The position numbers and the translations under genes are program-made. This document shows, piece after piece, positions 10,130 through 19,157 of a stretch of DNA of 64,000 nucleotides. Numbering within the stretch: the stretch's first letter is position 1; each line of letters begins with the position of its first letter. The stretch comes from Vibrio syngnathi (GTDB lineage Bacteria > Pseudomonadota > Gammaproteobacteria > Enterobacterales > Vibrionaceae): positions 620,001 through 684,000 of the forward strand of contig NZ_CP017916.1 in NCBI RefSeq assembly GCF_002119525.1. Direction: 5' to 3'. The notes beneath the pieces were generated by a model. That model was not told where the DNA came from. It ran no database searches and saw only the letters and a program-made list of their open reading frames with translations.

Positions 10130-10174
10130 ATGAACAATACCGACCATCCTCCTAGTTTGAATGGAGAAGAATAA
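10130..10174 (+). CDS. candidate 14-aa leader peptide upstream of mgtE-like gene
   Basis: ATG at 10130 follows GGAG (10120-10123) at good spacing. The peptide is M-N-N-T-D-H-P-P-S-L-N-G-E-E and ends at TAA 10172-10174. A Pro-Pro pair after Asp-His and a Glu-Glu end are the kind of residues that slow or destabilise ribosomes in MgtL-type leaders. Codons 3-5 form one arm of a perfect 8-bp inverted repeat whose other arm starts 7 bases past the stop, so translation and folding exclude each other. There is no homologue I can name; the call rests on ribosome site, position and structure. Confidence 0.5.
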   Translation: MNNTDHPPSLNGEE

Positions 10175-10281
10175 TCTGTCTCGGTATTGATCTATTATCC
10201 TGCCGTTCAGGTAGGGTATCTTTGTTTTCCCCTCATTCTTTTCCACACTCTAGATTCTAACAAGTAGACACATCAGTGCTT

Positions 10282-10373
10282 TAAGCTCTTGGTGCGATTA
10301 GTTGTATGTTCTTGATGTATATAGCTATACGTTCTTGGTGTACACCGCTCTATACTCTCGGGTACTCTCTATA
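10282..10373 (+). repeat. four imperfect 23-bp tandem repeats in mgtE leader
   Basis: Units start at 10282, 10305, 10328 and 10351. The shared core is T-A-N-R-Y-T-C-T-Y-G-R-G/T-T: taagctcttgg, tatgttcttga, tacgttcttgg, tatactctcgg. The period of 23 is not a multiple of three, so the array is not coding. It lies 49 bases before the transporter start. Confidence 0.6.
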
Positions 10374-10421
10374 GGCTACTTGTTTTGATGGTCGTTACCT
10401 TTGCCAATCGGGAGATTCGCC

Positions 10422-11267
10422 ATGACGGTAATGAACAACACTTTTTTATCTATTGAAGCTCTGTACTCAGAGCAAGACATCCAAGCTGTATCGAATGCCT
10501 TTCAACAGTACGGACGTGAGCAACAAATTAACCTTTTGAACCGTATGCCACTTGAAGATGCGGTGTTAGTGCTTGGGCAATGCTCTCTTAGTACGATTCA
10601 GACTTTACTTAGTGAGCTAGAAGAGCAGGGCTTTGAGAAGCGCTCTCGACATCTAGCTCACCAACTAGGGCTGATCTACTCAGAAGTTGAACCTCAACAG
10701 GGTTACCTTTCAACTGGAGTGCTTAGCCATGTTAGACAGCGTATCGGTTGGATTATAGCCTTAGCGCTGCTGGGCATTGTCTCTGGGCTTATCATTGCTC
10801 AGTATGAAGACATTCTTAGCCAGCTAGTACTTCTGGCGATCTATATGCCGGTAATCGCTGCTGCGGGTGGCAATACAGGCACACAAGCGGCGACTTTGGT
10901 CATTAGGGCCTTGGCCACAGGGGAATTGAAGAAACGCCAGTGGGCCAACGTTCTATGGAAAGAGCTTAGAGTTGCTATCTGTTTAGCTCTTGCGATCGCC
11001 TTAGTGATGATTGGCCGAATCTTATTATTCAGTGACAACCAGTCAACGGGTGGTTACGACATTAATATGATTGCTTACGCGATTGCTGTTGCTCTGTTTA
11101 TTCAAGTGACCATATCAACTGTACTCGGCGGCGGGTTACCGATAGTCGCTCGATTCTTCAAACTTGATCCTGCTGTGTTAGTGAGCCCTGTACTGGCTTC
11201 GATAGTGGATATCTCTGGAATGTGGATCTACTTCACTGTGGTTAATTCATTCTTAGGGATCGCTTAG
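10422..11267 (+). CDS. MgtE-like magnesium transporter without CBS domains
   Basis: This 281-aa inner-membrane divalent cation channel is of the MgtE family. A soluble N-terminal part (about 1-105) resembles the MgtE N domain and has helical E-Q-L repeats. The membrane domain follows with about five helices (from about 115). It carries the signature A-G-G-N-T-G-T-Q-A-A-T. The pair of CBS domains that senses magnesium in full-length MgtE is absent, so gating must differ and control may be moved to the leader RNA. The start is ATG 10422 after GGGAG; a longer reading from TTG 10401 lacks a ribosome site. The gene is single and ends in the terminator at 11324. Confidence 0.88.
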   Translation: MTVMNNTFLSIEALYSEQDIQAVSNAFQQYGREQQINLLNRMPLEDAVLVLGQCSLSTIQTLLSELEEQGFEKRSRHLAHQLGLIYSEVEPQQGYLSTGVLSHVRQRIGWIIALALLGIVSGLIIAQYEDILSQLVLLAIYMPVIAAAGGNTGTQAATLVIRALATGELKKRQWANVLWKELRVAICLALAIALVMIGRILLFSDNQSTGGYDINMIAYAIAVALFIQVTISTVLGGGLPIVARFFKLDPAVLVSPVLASIVDISGMWIYFTVVNSFLGIA

Positions 11268-11320
11268 CTCCTATACAAATAGGTACCTATAAAAATAACT
11301 AAAAGCACCTTAGAGACAAA

Positions 11321-11359
11321 AATGGCGCTGAAGATTCAAGATCTTCAGCGCCGTTTTTA
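11321..11359. terminator. terminator between mgtE-like gene and dacB
   Basis: GGCGCTGAAGAT-TCAAG-ATCTTCAGCGCC then GTTTTTATT: a perfect 12-bp stem. It serves the plus-strand transporter and possibly dacB, which is convergent. Confidence 0.85.
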
Positions 11360-11392
11360 TTGCTTAAGTAGAAGCTTAAACAGAGTTGAACA

Positions 11393-12826
11393 TTATTTAG
11401 GTTTGCTCTGTGTTTGACTGAATTCAACTACATCTGTGTAGAAAGCTCGTTCAAACTGGGTGATGGGTGCTTTTACTGGTTTTTCTGGATCTGGTGTGTC
11501 AGGAAAGTAATCACGGACAAACTGTACAAATAGAGAGTTTGGTTTTCCCGCTTTATCTAAACCAAAGCCTGCCATGTTATAGCTCCCATACAAAGAACCA
11601 CTTTTGGCAATAATGTTACCTTGGATTGGTGCTTTTCTCATGCTTTGACGGTATTTGAGCGTTCCATCAGTACCAGATGTAGGCATAGCCTCAATCAGGT
11701 TGAGCTGTTGGTCGTTTTCCCAGATATAACGAAGCACCTGAGCCATGGTTTGCGAGGTCATGCGGTTATTTCTGGATAGCCCTGAACCATCGACCAACTG
11801 TGCTTGGTTTAGGTCAATATTGGCTTTGGTCAGTAGTATCTGCTTTATCGCTTCAGTGCCGTTATTAAAACTGCCCGGTTGAACATAAAATGTCGCACCC
11901 AGTGTTTTGGTTAGGTTGTCTGCTATTAGATTGTCTGATTTCTTGAGCATGATATTAATCAGTTCGGGAAGTTTCTCTGAGCTGTGACTTGCGATTAACG
12001 TGCTTTTGCCTGATTTATCTTTTTTACCAACGACCACATTGCCTTTTACTTCAATTCTCAGTTCTTGAAGAATCGATGTAACGACTTGATAGGTGTAAAG
12101 TTCTGGACTTTGAATCGCGAACTTGAGTGGCAACGGTTTTTTACGTTCAACTAAGCAACCAGATAGCTTGTAAGTGTTGTCTGGTGTCGTTATGAGCTCC
12201 AAGTCGCATTGTGTTGCCTTCTGCCCAGAGCGAGTTACCGTGGCGGCAGTGGTCGTCACGTCTATCGGATAGTGAGCTGGGATATATACGCGTGTTGTAC
12301 CGTTATCTTTTGTATAAATAGAGGCTTGTGCGCAGTTACTGTCTAAGGTCATTGCACTAGAGGGAGCGCTGTAACAAACGCCTAAAATGTCCCAAGGCCA
12401 ACCAACCGCTCGTTGATAACCAGTAAAAGCTGAGTTATCGAGGTATAAGTTGCCCTTGATTGTTTTAGATTGCGACTTAGCATATTGATCTAAAAGGTTT
12501 TTTAGATGCTCTCTTTGTAGTGTAGGGTCACCACTGAATGCGATCACGACATCTTTATTAGAACGCGCAATGCTGGTCGTGTAGTTGAAATTATCTCCTA
12601 ACTCCAATTTGGCTGCCAAAGCGGTGACTAGCTTTAACGTACTGGCGGGTGGGTAAAAGCCATCGCTATTGGTGTTCAACTCACTCGAATCATCACTCAA
12701 TGACTTCAGTATCAAGCTTGTGCTACTGCCATCGGGCAGTTTATCTAGAGGGAGGTATTCGAAAGCACTAATTGAATAGCTACACAGTGACAAACCACAT
12801 AGGAGTAAGCTGGATAGAAGGCGCAT
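11393..12826 (-). CDS. dacB: D-alanyl-D-alanine carboxypeptidase/endopeptidase (PBP4)
   Basis: PBP4 is a periplasmic class C penicillin-binding protein that trims and cuts peptidoglycan stem peptides. The signal peptide is M-R-L-L-S-S-L-L-L-C-G, cleaved near A21. The three active-site motifs are in place: S62-T-L-K65, S297-D-N and K408-S-G. The long insert between the first two motifs is typical of PBP4. At 477 aa it matches E. coli DacB. In E. coli dacB is divergent from greA; here the same order holds but a porin gene lies between them, as in V. cholerae. Confidence 0.95.
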   Translation of the reverse strand: MRLLSSLLLCGLSLCSYSISAFEYLPLDKLPDGSSTSLILKSLSDDSSELNTNSDGFYPPASTLKLVTALAAKLELGDNFNYTTSIARSNKDVVIAFSGDPTLQREHLKNLLDQYAKSQSKTIKGNLYLDNSAFTGYQRAVGWPWDILGVCYSAPSSAMTLDSNCAQASIYTKDNGTTRVYIPAHYPIDVTTTAATVTRSGQKATQCDLELITTPDNTYKLSGCLVERKKPLPLKFAIQSPELYTYQVVTSILQELRIEVKGNVVVGKKDKSGKSTLIASHSSEKLPELINIMLKKSDNLIADNLTKTLGATFYVQPGSFNNGTEAIKQILLTKANIDLNQAQLVDGSGLSRNNRMTSQTMAQVLRYIWENDQQLNLIEAMPTSGTDGTLKYRQSMRKAPIQGNIIAKSGSLYGSYNMAGFGLDKAGKPNSLFVQFVRDYFPDTPDPEKPVKAPITQFERAFYTDVVEFSQTQSKPK

Positions 12827-12868
12827 AGAAGGTTTTCTTGGATGACTGATGTTTTCAGTATACAGATA

Positions 12869-12901
12869 TAAAAAACGCCCGCTATACAGCGGGCGTTTTG
12901 A
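12869..12901 (-). terminator. porin gene terminator
   Basis: On the minus strand AACGCCCGCTG-TATA-GCGGGCGTTTTTTA: a strong stem and T run, 38 bases past the porin stop and before dacB. Confidence 0.88.
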
Positions 12902-12938
12902 TTCTCAATTAACTAATTAAACAATTAGGTAATCAGAA

Positions 12939-13985
12939 TTAGAAGTCGTAACGTAGACCTAGTGCTAGCTCGTCTTCAGCTTGTGCTGAAGTTGCAGCAA
13001 GGTTGCCGCCAGCAGTACCGAACTGGTCACCCGCTGAGATTAGGTTGAAGTTGTACGATACGTAGCCACGGAAGTTAGGCTTGAAGTAGTACGTTGCATC
13101 AACAGCAATATTGTCAGCAGACGTTTCGCCGTTAGTTTCAGCGTTGTTGTATGTAGATGAGAATACTGTTTGACCTAGAGTGTAAGCCGCTGCTACTTCG
13201 TAACCAGTGTAATCACCGTCGTTCTTAGCAACTTGACCATCTGTGAATACACCAGCGAAGTATAGGTCGCCCATAGTGTAAGAACCAGAAAGCATGTATT
13301 CGTCTTGAGCATCATCACCAGAGTATTGGCTTGCGTAACCAGCACCTAGTTTAACGCCAGTTTCACCGATTGCGTAGATACCAGATAGAGAGTAACCATC
13401 TGCACTGTTGTCGCTGTAAGAAGCAACAGCATCGCCTTCGCCTGCTGGAGTACCGTCAGCTTTTAGTTCTGTACGGTCAGCAAAACGGTAGCTTGCTTTA
13501 ACGCTTAGGTCTTGGAATTGACCTTTGTAAGAAAGCATGTTGTCAGCACGGTCAGCAGCATTGATTTTCATTGCTGCAGAGTTACCGTGGTAAGCCATGA
13601 TATCGGTAAAGTCAGTGATTACGCCTAGAGCGCCGTCGTTTTTACCGTAAGTTACTTCACCGAATGTACCGCCAAGTCCAGCGTAAGCGTAACGGTTAGT
13701 TAGGCTGTCGCTGTTTTTGTCAGTACCTGCGCCATTTTCAGCAGTTGTGAATTCGCCTTCGTAGAAACCAACGCCGTATAGGCCGTCTTGGATTTCAACT
13801 TGACCTAGGAAGTTAAGACGGATACGAGAGTTGTCTTGAGCGTTACCATCTTTCATAGATAGACGAGCTTCCGCACGGCCACCCATTTCTAGAGAAGTGC
13901 CGTCTTGGTTGTATAGTTCTGAAGCGTTAGCACCAGTAGTAAGAGCTGCAGCAGATACAGCAAGCGCGATCATAGTCTTGTTCAT
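12939..13985 (-). CDS. ompU: OmpU-like general porin
   Basis: This 348-aa trimeric beta-barrel of the outer membrane passes small hydrophilic solutes. The signal peptide M-N-K-T-M-I-A-L-A-V-S-A-A-A-L-T-T-G-A-N-A is followed by mature S-E-L-Y-N-Q-D-G. Alternating amphipathic strands rich in Y, G and D run to the end, which is the barrel signature Y-D-F. The acidic loops fit OmpU-type cation-selective porins. V. cholerae ompU has the same neighbours (dacB and greA), from memory. There ToxR controls it and AT-rich DNA lies upstream; here the T-rich tracts at 14214-14236 and 14257-14280 could play that part. RBS AGGAATTAATAAC precedes ATG. Strong codon bias suggests high expression. Confidence 0.9.
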   Translation of the reverse strand: MNKTMIALAVSAAALTTGANASELYNQDGTSLEMGGRAEARLSMKDGNAQDNSRIRLNFLGQVEIQDGLYGVGFYEGEFTTAENGAGTDKNSDSLTNRYAYAGLGGTFGEVTYGKNDGALGVITDFTDIMAYHGNSAAMKINAADRADNMLSYKGQFQDLSVKASYRFADRTELKADGTPAGEGDAVASYSDNSADGYSLSGIYAIGETGVKLGAGYASQYSGDDAQDEYMLSGSYTMGDLYFAGVFTDGQVAKNDGDYTGYEVAAAYTLGQTVFSSTYNNAETNGETSADNIAVDATYYFKPNFRGYVSYNFNLISAGDQFGTAGGNLAATSAQAEDELALGLRYDF

Positions 13986-14500
13986 GTTATTAATTCCTAA
14001 TTACTGTCCATAAAGGTATTTATCAAGGATTTGAATCCTTTTTGTGTATTGCTCGTATTAATCAAGCTTCATAATCATGCTTAGAACAAAAGCGTGAAAC
14101 TTGCCAGAACAATCCGTGGGGTTCTTTTTACCCCTAAAGTTCCACCATCAGGTAGTAAAATGATATCAATAAAAATTATGAACACTGTTTTATTGCGATA
14201 GCCACTTGCTAAGGTTTTGTTTTTGTTTGTTTTTTACAAAAGTGTGATCTGTGTTTATTTGGTTTATTTTTGTTTTTTTTAGATATTTTATCGCTAACTT
14301 ATTGATGGGGAGGTTATTATTCATTTTTGTGATGTCTGTAATTTAGACCTAGATAAAGCTTTTATAACGCAAAGTGGAATAAAGGTGATTTAGCCATAAA
14401 GTTTGTTTACACTAAGCCAAATCGTTTTGTTTCTATCACCCAATAAGTATGTTGGGTGGATTTATGTTGGCCAAAGAAAGCTTTGGCATAGAGGTAAAAA
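13986..14500. promoter_or_regulatory. divergent ompU / greA control region
   Basis: 515 bases without a gene. It holds homopolymer-like T tracts (14214-14236, 14257-14280) and a perfect CRP half site TGTGATCT near 14243 whose other half is poor. On the greA side there are two hairpins (14437-14458 and 14470-14487). I find no convincing -35/-10 pair for ompU. The AT-rich part would suit H-NS/ToxR-type control. Confidence 0.5.
14437..14487 (+). promoter_or_regulatory. two hairpins in the greA leader
   Basis: CACCCAA-TAAGTATG-TTGGGTG (14437-14458) and GCCAAAG-AAAG-CTTTGGC (14470-14487) lie just before the ribosome site AGAGGT of greA. E. coli greA also has structured leader RNA (GraL), so leader-based control or sRNA release is plausible. 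Confidence 0.5.
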
Positions 14501-14974
14501 ATGGAAAAGGTTCCAATGACAGTACGTGGCGCTCAGCAGCTACGTGACGAATTAGATCGCCTACTTAAGCTACGTCCTATTATTTCAGCAGCTATTGGTG
14601 AAGCTCGTGAACTCGGTGACTTGAAAGAGAATGCTGAATACCACGCCGCTCGTGAAGAGCAGGGTATCTGTGAAGCTCAAATTCGAGATATCGAATACAA
14701 GCTATCACTGGCTCAGATCATCGATGTAACGCAGATGGATAACACAGGCAAGATTATCTTTGGCACGACAGTGACTTTGATTGACGTAGATACGGATGAA
14801 GAATTCCGCTACCAAATCGTTTCTGAAGATGAAGCCGATATCAAAACGGGTCGCATTTCTGTGAAATCCCCAATTGCACGTGGTCTTATCGGTAAGATGG
14901 AAGGTGATGAAGTACTGATCTCTACTCCTGGTGGTGACAAGGACTTCGAAATCGACAAAGTAGAATACATCTAA
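14501..14974 (+). CDS. greA: transcription elongation factor GreA
   Basis: GreA enters the RNA polymerase secondary channel and stimulates cleavage of backtracked transcripts. At 157 aa it has the N-terminal coiled coil (about 1-75), with the acidic tip residues in [11 protein letters not shown]. The C-terminal FKBP-like domain (about 80-157) ends [14 protein letters not shown]. The start ATG follows AGAGGTAAAAA. It is transcribed alone and convergent with yhbY. Confidence 0.97.
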   Translation: MEKVPMTVRGAQQLRDELDRLLKLRPIISAAIGEARELGDLKENAEYHAAREEQGICEAQIRDIEYKLSLAQIIDVTQMDNTGKIIFGTTVTLIDVDTDEEFRYQIVSEDEADIKTGRISVKSPIARGLIGKMEGDEVLISTPGGDKDFEIDKVEYI

Positions 14975-15000
14975 TTGATTTTTCTTTGTTTCTGATAAGT

Positions 15001-15027
15001 AAAAAGGTCGCTAATGCGACCTTTTTC
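15001..15027. terminator. greA terminator
   Basis: AAAAAGGTCGC-TAAT-GCGACCTTTTTCG lies 27 bases after the greA stop. It is A/T-flanked, so it may also serve yhbY read-through. Confidence 0.88.
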
Positions 15028-15098
15028 GTTTCTCACGCTACACTAAAAGCTAAGCGCAGTGGCTTTCTTTTAGTGAAGTTAGCTTATATTAAGCTCGC

Positions 15099-15395
15099 TT
15101 ACTTGCGTGGAATCTCGATTTTACGTGCTTCTGACTGACGGAACAGTACTAGAACTTTACCGATAGTCTGTACTTTCTCAGCTTTAGATTCACGTACAAT
15201 TGCATCGATAATCAGTTGCTTAGTCTCACGGTCTTCTGATGCAACTTTAATCTTGATCAGTTCGTGGTGGTCTAGAGCTAATTCGATTTCCGCTAGAACA
15301 GCTTCAGTAAGTCCATTTGCGCCCATTAGCACAACAGGTTTTAAACTGTGAGCTAGGCCCTTTAGATGCTGCTTTTGTTTGGTACTTAGGTTCAT
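15099..15395 (-). CDS. yhbY: ribosome assembly RNA-binding protein YhbY
   Basis: This 98-aa single CRS1-YhbY (CRM) domain protein binds pre-50S particles. The family motif is visible in L-K-G-L-A-H-S-L-K-P-V-V-L-M-G-A-N-G-L-T and the later R-E-S-K-A-E-K-V-Q-T-I-G. It is divergent from rlmE, the usual enterobacterial arrangement. Both act on the large ribosomal subunit. Confidence 0.95.
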   Translation of the reverse strand: MNLSTKQKQHLKGLAHSLKPVVLMGANGLTEAVLAEIELALDHHELIKIKVASEDRETKQLIIDAIVRESKAEKVQTIGKVLVLFRQSEARKIEIPRK

Positions 15396-15509
15396 TACGC
15401 GGCCAATTTTATTTAGTATTAGGGTTGAAAAAACCTATTTTAACGCCATCTAAAGCTGAAGACTATAATTTATTCAGCAATTAGTACTTTCCTCCAATTT
15501 AGGTATCCA

Positions 15510-16139
15510 ATGAGCAAACAGAAACACTCGGCCAGTTCGGGCCGTTGGTTGAAGGAACACTTCGACGACAAGTACGCAAATGAAGCCAGAAAAAAAGGCT
15601 ATCGTTCGCGTGCTTATTTCAAAATGGAAGAGATTCAAACGAAAGATAAATTGCTGACTCCAGGGATGACCATTGTGGATTTGGGTGCAGCGCCTGGCGG
15701 TTGGTCTCAATATGCTGCTAAGATTATCGGAGACAACGGTCAAATCATTGCGTGTGACTTATTACCAATGGATCCGATTGCCGGAGTGAGTTTTTTACAA
15801 GGCGATTTCCGAGAAGAAGCTGTGCTAGATGCCCTTCTGGAACGTATACAACCAAACATGGTTGATGTCGTGATGTCTGATATGGCACCTAATATAGCAG
15901 GCAACAATTCTGTGGATCAGCCAAGAGCTATGTATTTAGTTGAATTAGCTTTGGATATGTGTCGACAAGTTCTAGCTACCAATGGTAGTTTTGTTGTAAA
16001 AGTATTCCAAGGCGAAGGGTTTGACCAATATGTTAAGGACGTCCGTGAGATGTTTAAAACAGTCAAAGTTAGAAAACCCGACTCTTCTCGAGCTCGCTCT
16101 CGTGAAGTGTTTATCGTAGCAACTGGTTACAAAGGTTAA
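15510..16139 (+). CDS. rlmE: 23S rRNA (uridine-2'-O)-methyltransferase
   Basis: RlmE (FtsJ/RrmJ) methylates the ribose of U2552 in the 23S A-loop, a late step of 50S assembly. The protein of 209 aa has a basic N-terminus ([13 protein letters not shown]). The SAM-binding loop is [12 protein letters not shown] and the catalytic aspartate is in S-D-M-A-P-N. The later lysine is in [10 protein letters not shown]. ftsH follows about 100 bases on, as in E. coli where both are heat-shock controlled. Confidence 0.97.
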   Translation: MSKQKHSASSGRWLKEHFDDKYANEARKKGYRSRAYFKMEEIQTKDKLLTPGMTIVDLGAAPGGWSQYAAKIIGDNGQIIACDLLPMDPIAGVSFLQGDFREEAVLDALLERIQPNMVDVVMSDMAPNIAGNNSVDQPRAMYLVELALDMCRQVLATNGSFVVKVFQGEGFDQYVKDVREMFKTVKVRKPDSSRARSREVFIVATGYKG

Positions 16140-16237
16140 CGATTCTCTTCCAAGAGTGAGAGTTAACAACATGGCTACAGGTTACAAACTGTAGTACCCT
16201 ACCTTTAATTACAATTAGTTATCGAGAGGCTTACACC

Positions 16238-18217
16238 TTGAGTGACATGGCAAAAAATTTAATTCTGTGGCTTGTTATCGCGGTAGTGTTGATGTCGGTA
16301 TTCCAGAGCTTCGGCCCTGGGGAAAGTAACGGCAGAGCAGTAGATTACACCACGTTTGTACAGGAAGTTGGCCAAGGCCAGATTCAAGACGCACAGTTCA
16401 ATAACAGCGAAATTACCTTCACACGTCGTGGCGGTGGTTCTAAGTATGTAACTTACATGCCTGTTTATGATCAAAAGCTACTTGATGACTTAATTAATCA
16501 AAACGTAAAAGTTCAGGGTACACCACCTGAAGAGCAGAGCCTGCTTGGCACTATCTTCATTTCATGGTTCCCAATGATCTTACTGATTGGTGTGTGGATT
16601 TTCTTCATGCGTCAAATGCAAGGCGGCGGCGGCGGTAAAGGCGCAATGTCTTTTGGTAAGAGCAAAGCTCGAATGATGAGCGAAGAACAAATCAAAACGA
16701 TGTTTGCTGATGTTGCTGGTTGTGACGAAGCAAAAGAAGACGTGAAAGAGCTTGTGGATTACCTTCGTGACCCAAGTCGCTTCCAAAAGCTTGGTGGTAA
16801 GATCCCGACAGGTATCCTGTTGGTCGGTCCTCCTGGTACGGGTAAGACATTGCTTGCAAAAGCGATTGCTGGTGAAGCGAAAGTACCGTTCTTTACTATC
16901 TCTGGTTCTGACTTCGTTGAAATGTTTGTTGGTGTTGGTGCATCTCGTGTGCGTGACATGTTCGAACAAGCGAAGAAAGCAGCGCCTTGTATCATCTTTA
17001 TCGATGAAATCGATGCTGTTGGTCGTCAGCGTGGCGCTGGTGTTGGTGGTGGTCACGATGAGCGTGAGCAAACACTTAACCAAATGCTGGTTGAGATGGA
17101 TGGTTTCGAAGGTAACGAAGGTATTATCGTTATCGCTGCGACTAACCGTCCAGACGTACTTGACCCAGCATTGCTTCGTCCAGGCCGTTTTGACCGTCAA
17201 GTTGTGGTTGGTCTACCAGATGTACGTGGTCGTGAACAGATTCTTAAAGTACACATGCGTAAGGTTCCACTATCAGGCGATGTTGAACCATCTCTGATTG
17301 CTCGCGGTACACCCGGTTTCTCAGGTGCAGACCTTGCGAACCTTGTGAACGAAGCGGCTCTATTCGCTGCTCGTGGTAACAAACGCAATGTATCTATGGT
17401 TGAGTTTGAACTTGCGAAAGATAAGATCATGATGGGTGCAGAGCGCCGTTCAATGGTTATGTCTGAAGAAGTGAAAGAATCAACGGCTTATCACGAAGCG
17501 GGTCACGCGATTGTTGGTCGTTTGGTACCTGAACACGATCCAGTGTACAAAGTATCAATCATCCCTCGTGGTCGTGCACTTGGTGTGACTATGTATCTAC
17601 CAGAGCAAGATCGCGTAAGCATGTCTCGCCAACATCTAGAGTCAATGATTTCTAGCTTGTACGGTGGTCGTCTTGCTGAAGAACTTATCTACGGTAAAGA
17701 CAAGGTTTCGACTGGTGCGTCTAACGATATCGAACGTGCAACAGATATTGCTCGTAAGATGGTTACGCAGTGGGGCTTCTCTGAGAAACTAGGTCCTCTT
17801 CTTTATGCTGAAGAAGAAGGCGAAGTTTTCCTAGGTCGCGGCATGAGCCAAGCGAAGCATGTTTCTGACGATACAACTCGACTTATCGATGAAGAAATTC
17901 GCATTCTTATCGACCGCAATTACGCTCGAGCTAAGCAAATCCTAGAAGATAATATGGATTTGATGCACTCGATGAAAGATGCGCTTATGAAGTACGAAAC
18001 GATCGATGCGGGTCAGATTGATGACCTCATGGAGCGTAAGACTGACATTCGTGAGCCTGCTGGTTGGGGTGACCAGGCGAAAGCAGAACCTGCAAAGGAA
18101 GAAGCTAAACCTGAAGCTAAATCAGAAGAGCAAGCCGAAGCCGAGCCAAAAGCTGAAGAGTCGACAGTTGAAGAAGTTAAATCTGAATCAGATGATGCTC
18201 AAAACAAAGATTCTTAA
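16238..18217 (+). CDS. ftsH: ATP-dependent zinc metalloprotease FtsH
   Basis: This membrane AAA+ protease degrades misfolded membrane proteins and regulators such as RpoH and LpxC. It has 659 aa. Helix 1 is about 8-24, the periplasmic domain about 25-100 and helix 2 about 104-124. Walker A G-P-P-G-T-G-K-T is at 197-204, Walker B I-F-I-D-E-I-D at 253-259, the second region of homology near 300-320 and zinc motif H-E-A-G-H at 419-423. The tail is a low-complexity E/K/A stretch. TTG at 16238 is chosen because GAGAGG ends 8 bases before it. ATG 16247 is the alternative, giving M-A-K-N-L. Terminator at 18234. Confidence 0.97.
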   Translation: MSDMAKNLILWLVIAVVLMSVFQSFGPGESNGRAVDYTTFVQEVGQGQIQDAQFNNSEITFTRRGGGSKYVTYMPVYDQKLLDDLINQNVKVQGTPPEEQSLLGTIFISWFPMILLIGVWIFFMRQMQGGGGGKGAMSFGKSKARMMSEEQIKTMFADVAGCDEAKEDVKELVDYLRDPSRFQKLGGKIPTGILLVGPPGTGKTLLAKAIAGEAKVPFFTISGSDFVEMFVGVGASRVRDMFEQAKKAAPCIIFIDEIDAVGRQRGAGVGGGHDEREQTLNQMLVEMDGFEGNEGIIVIAATNRPDVLDPALLRPGRFDRQVVVGLPDVRGREQILKVHMRKVPLSGDVEPSLIARGTPGFSGADLANLVNEAALFAARGNKRNVSMVEFELAKDKIMMGAERRSMVMSEEVKESTAYHEAGHAIVGRLVPEHDPVYKVSIIPRGRALGVTMYLPEQDRVSMSRQHLESMISSLYGGRLAEELIYGKDKVSTGASNDIERATDIARKMVTQWGFSEKLGPLLYAEEEGEVFLGRGMSQAKHVSDDTTRLIDEEIRILIDRNYARAKQILEDNMDLMHSMKDALMKYETIDAGQIDDLMERKTDIREPAGWGDQAKAEPAKEEAKPEAKSEEQAEAEPKAEESTVEEVKSESDDAQNKDS

Positions 18218-18233
18218 TCACTAAGTTTTGAAT

Positions 18234-18264
18234 TAAAACCCTGAGTACGCTCAGGGTTTTTCTG
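18234..18264 (+). terminator. ftsH terminator
   Basis: AAACCCTGAG-TACG-CTCAGGGTTTTTCTG begins 17 bases after the ftsH stop. It partly separates ftsH from folP. Confidence 0.88.
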
Positions 18265-18305
18265 TTTATAGCCCAAGATATTTTTTCCTTTAAGACCTGC
18301 CTTTC

Positions 18306-19136
18306 ATGATATTAAAAGCACACAATAAAACGCTCGTTTTAGACCGCCCACATGTGATGGGTATCCTCAATGTTACGCCTGACTCTTTCTCTGATGGCGG
18401 AAAATTCAATTCATTAGATAATGCTTTACTGCAAGCAGAGCGAATGATTCAGGCTGGCGTTAGCATTATTGATATTGGTGGTGAGTCGACTCGTCCGGGT
18501 GCTCCAGAGGTGTCCTTAGAGGAAGAGTTAGCTCGAGTTATCCCTGCGATTAAAGCGATTCGCGCCAAGTTTGACGTTTGGATCTCGATTGATACCAGCA
18601 AAGCTGAGGTGATGCGCCAAGCTGTTGATGCAGGGGCTGATTTGATCAATGATGTGCGCGCACTGCAAGAGCCCGGAGCTCTAGAAGTGGCCGCAGAGGC
18701 TAATGTACCTATTTGCTTGATGCACATGAAAGGTCAGCCAAGAACTATGCAAGCCAATCCAAGCTACGAAGATGTTCTAACAGATGTCGAAGCCTTTTTA
18801 CAAGAAAGGGTCGAAGCTTGTGAGGCGGCCGGTATCTCAAAAGAGCAGCTGATTCTTGACCCTGGTTTTGGTTTTGGTAAAACCATCGAACACAATTACC
18901 ATTTATTAGCGCACCTTGAAAAGTTTCATACGCTTGGTCTACCTGTCTTAGCGGGAATGTCGAGAAAGTCGATGATCTTTAAGCTACTAGACAAAGTCCC
19001 AGCTGACTGCATGGTCGCTAGCGTTACTTGCGCCACCATTGCTGCGATGAAAGGTGCTCAAATTATTCGCGTTCACGATGTAGAAGATACATTGGAAGCG
19101 ATGAAGATAATCGAAGTGATGAATAACAATCACTAA
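18306..19136 (+). CDS. folP: dihydropteroate synthase
   Basis: FolP joins p-aminobenzoate to the pterin pyrophosphate in folate synthesis and is the sulfonamide target. It has 276 aa and a TIM-barrel fold. Signatures: M-G-I-L-N-V-T-P-D-S-F-S-D-G-G (residues 18-32), G-G-E-S-T-R-P-G and G-M-S-R-K-S. The start ATG at 18306 has only a weak ribosome site, so expression may rely on coupling or low initiation. glmM follows 21 bases later as in E. coli. Confidence 0.96.
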   Translation: MILKAHNKTLVLDRPHVMGILNVTPDSFSDGGKFNSLDNALLQAERMIQAGVSIIDIGGESTRPGAPEVSLEEELARVIPAIKAIRAKFDVWISIDTSKAEVMRQAVDAGADLINDVRALQEPGALEVAAEANVPICLMHMKGQPRTMQANPSYEDVLTDVEAFLQERVEACEAAGISKEQLILDPGFGFGKTIEHNYHLLAHLEKFHTLGLPVLAGMSRKSMIFKLLDKVPADCMVASVTCATIAAMKGAQIIRVHDVEDTLEAMKIIEVMNNNH

Positions 19137-19157
19137 TCATAGTTAAGGAAAATCAAT

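Larger units (their letters stand above)
10019..10421 (+). promoter_or_regulatory. long structured leader of the mgtE-like gene
   Basis: These 400 bases between tyrS and the transporter are not simple spacer. They hold TTGACA/TTGACG boxes near 10049-10064 and a possible -10 (TACACT at about 10085). A 14-codon ORF (10130-10174) sits inside a hairpin closed by 10136-10143 and 10181-10188. A pyrimidine tract poor in G follows (10219-10259), and then four imperfect 23-bp repeats (10282-10373). Length and contents suggest control of a magnesium transporter at the RNA level, as in the mgtA/corA leaders of enterobacteria. The exact mechanism is inferred. Confidence 0.6.

Noticed and set aside
10019..10421. 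M-box (ykoK) magnesium riboswitch before mgtE
   Set aside because: I could not find its conserved core; the region has a small ORF and repeats instead.
16174..16193. CTACAG/CTGTAG inverted repeat between rlmE and ftsH
   Set aside because: Only six base pairs and no T run; could be chance.
16580..17200. 206-aa minus-strand ORF inside ftsH
   Set aside because: Rich in T, C and N, typical of the antisense of highly biased genes.
16752..17297. 181-aa ORF in another frame inside ftsH
   Set aside because: Composition is V/L/S/R-biased as expected for a shifted frame of a biased gene; ftsH is intact.
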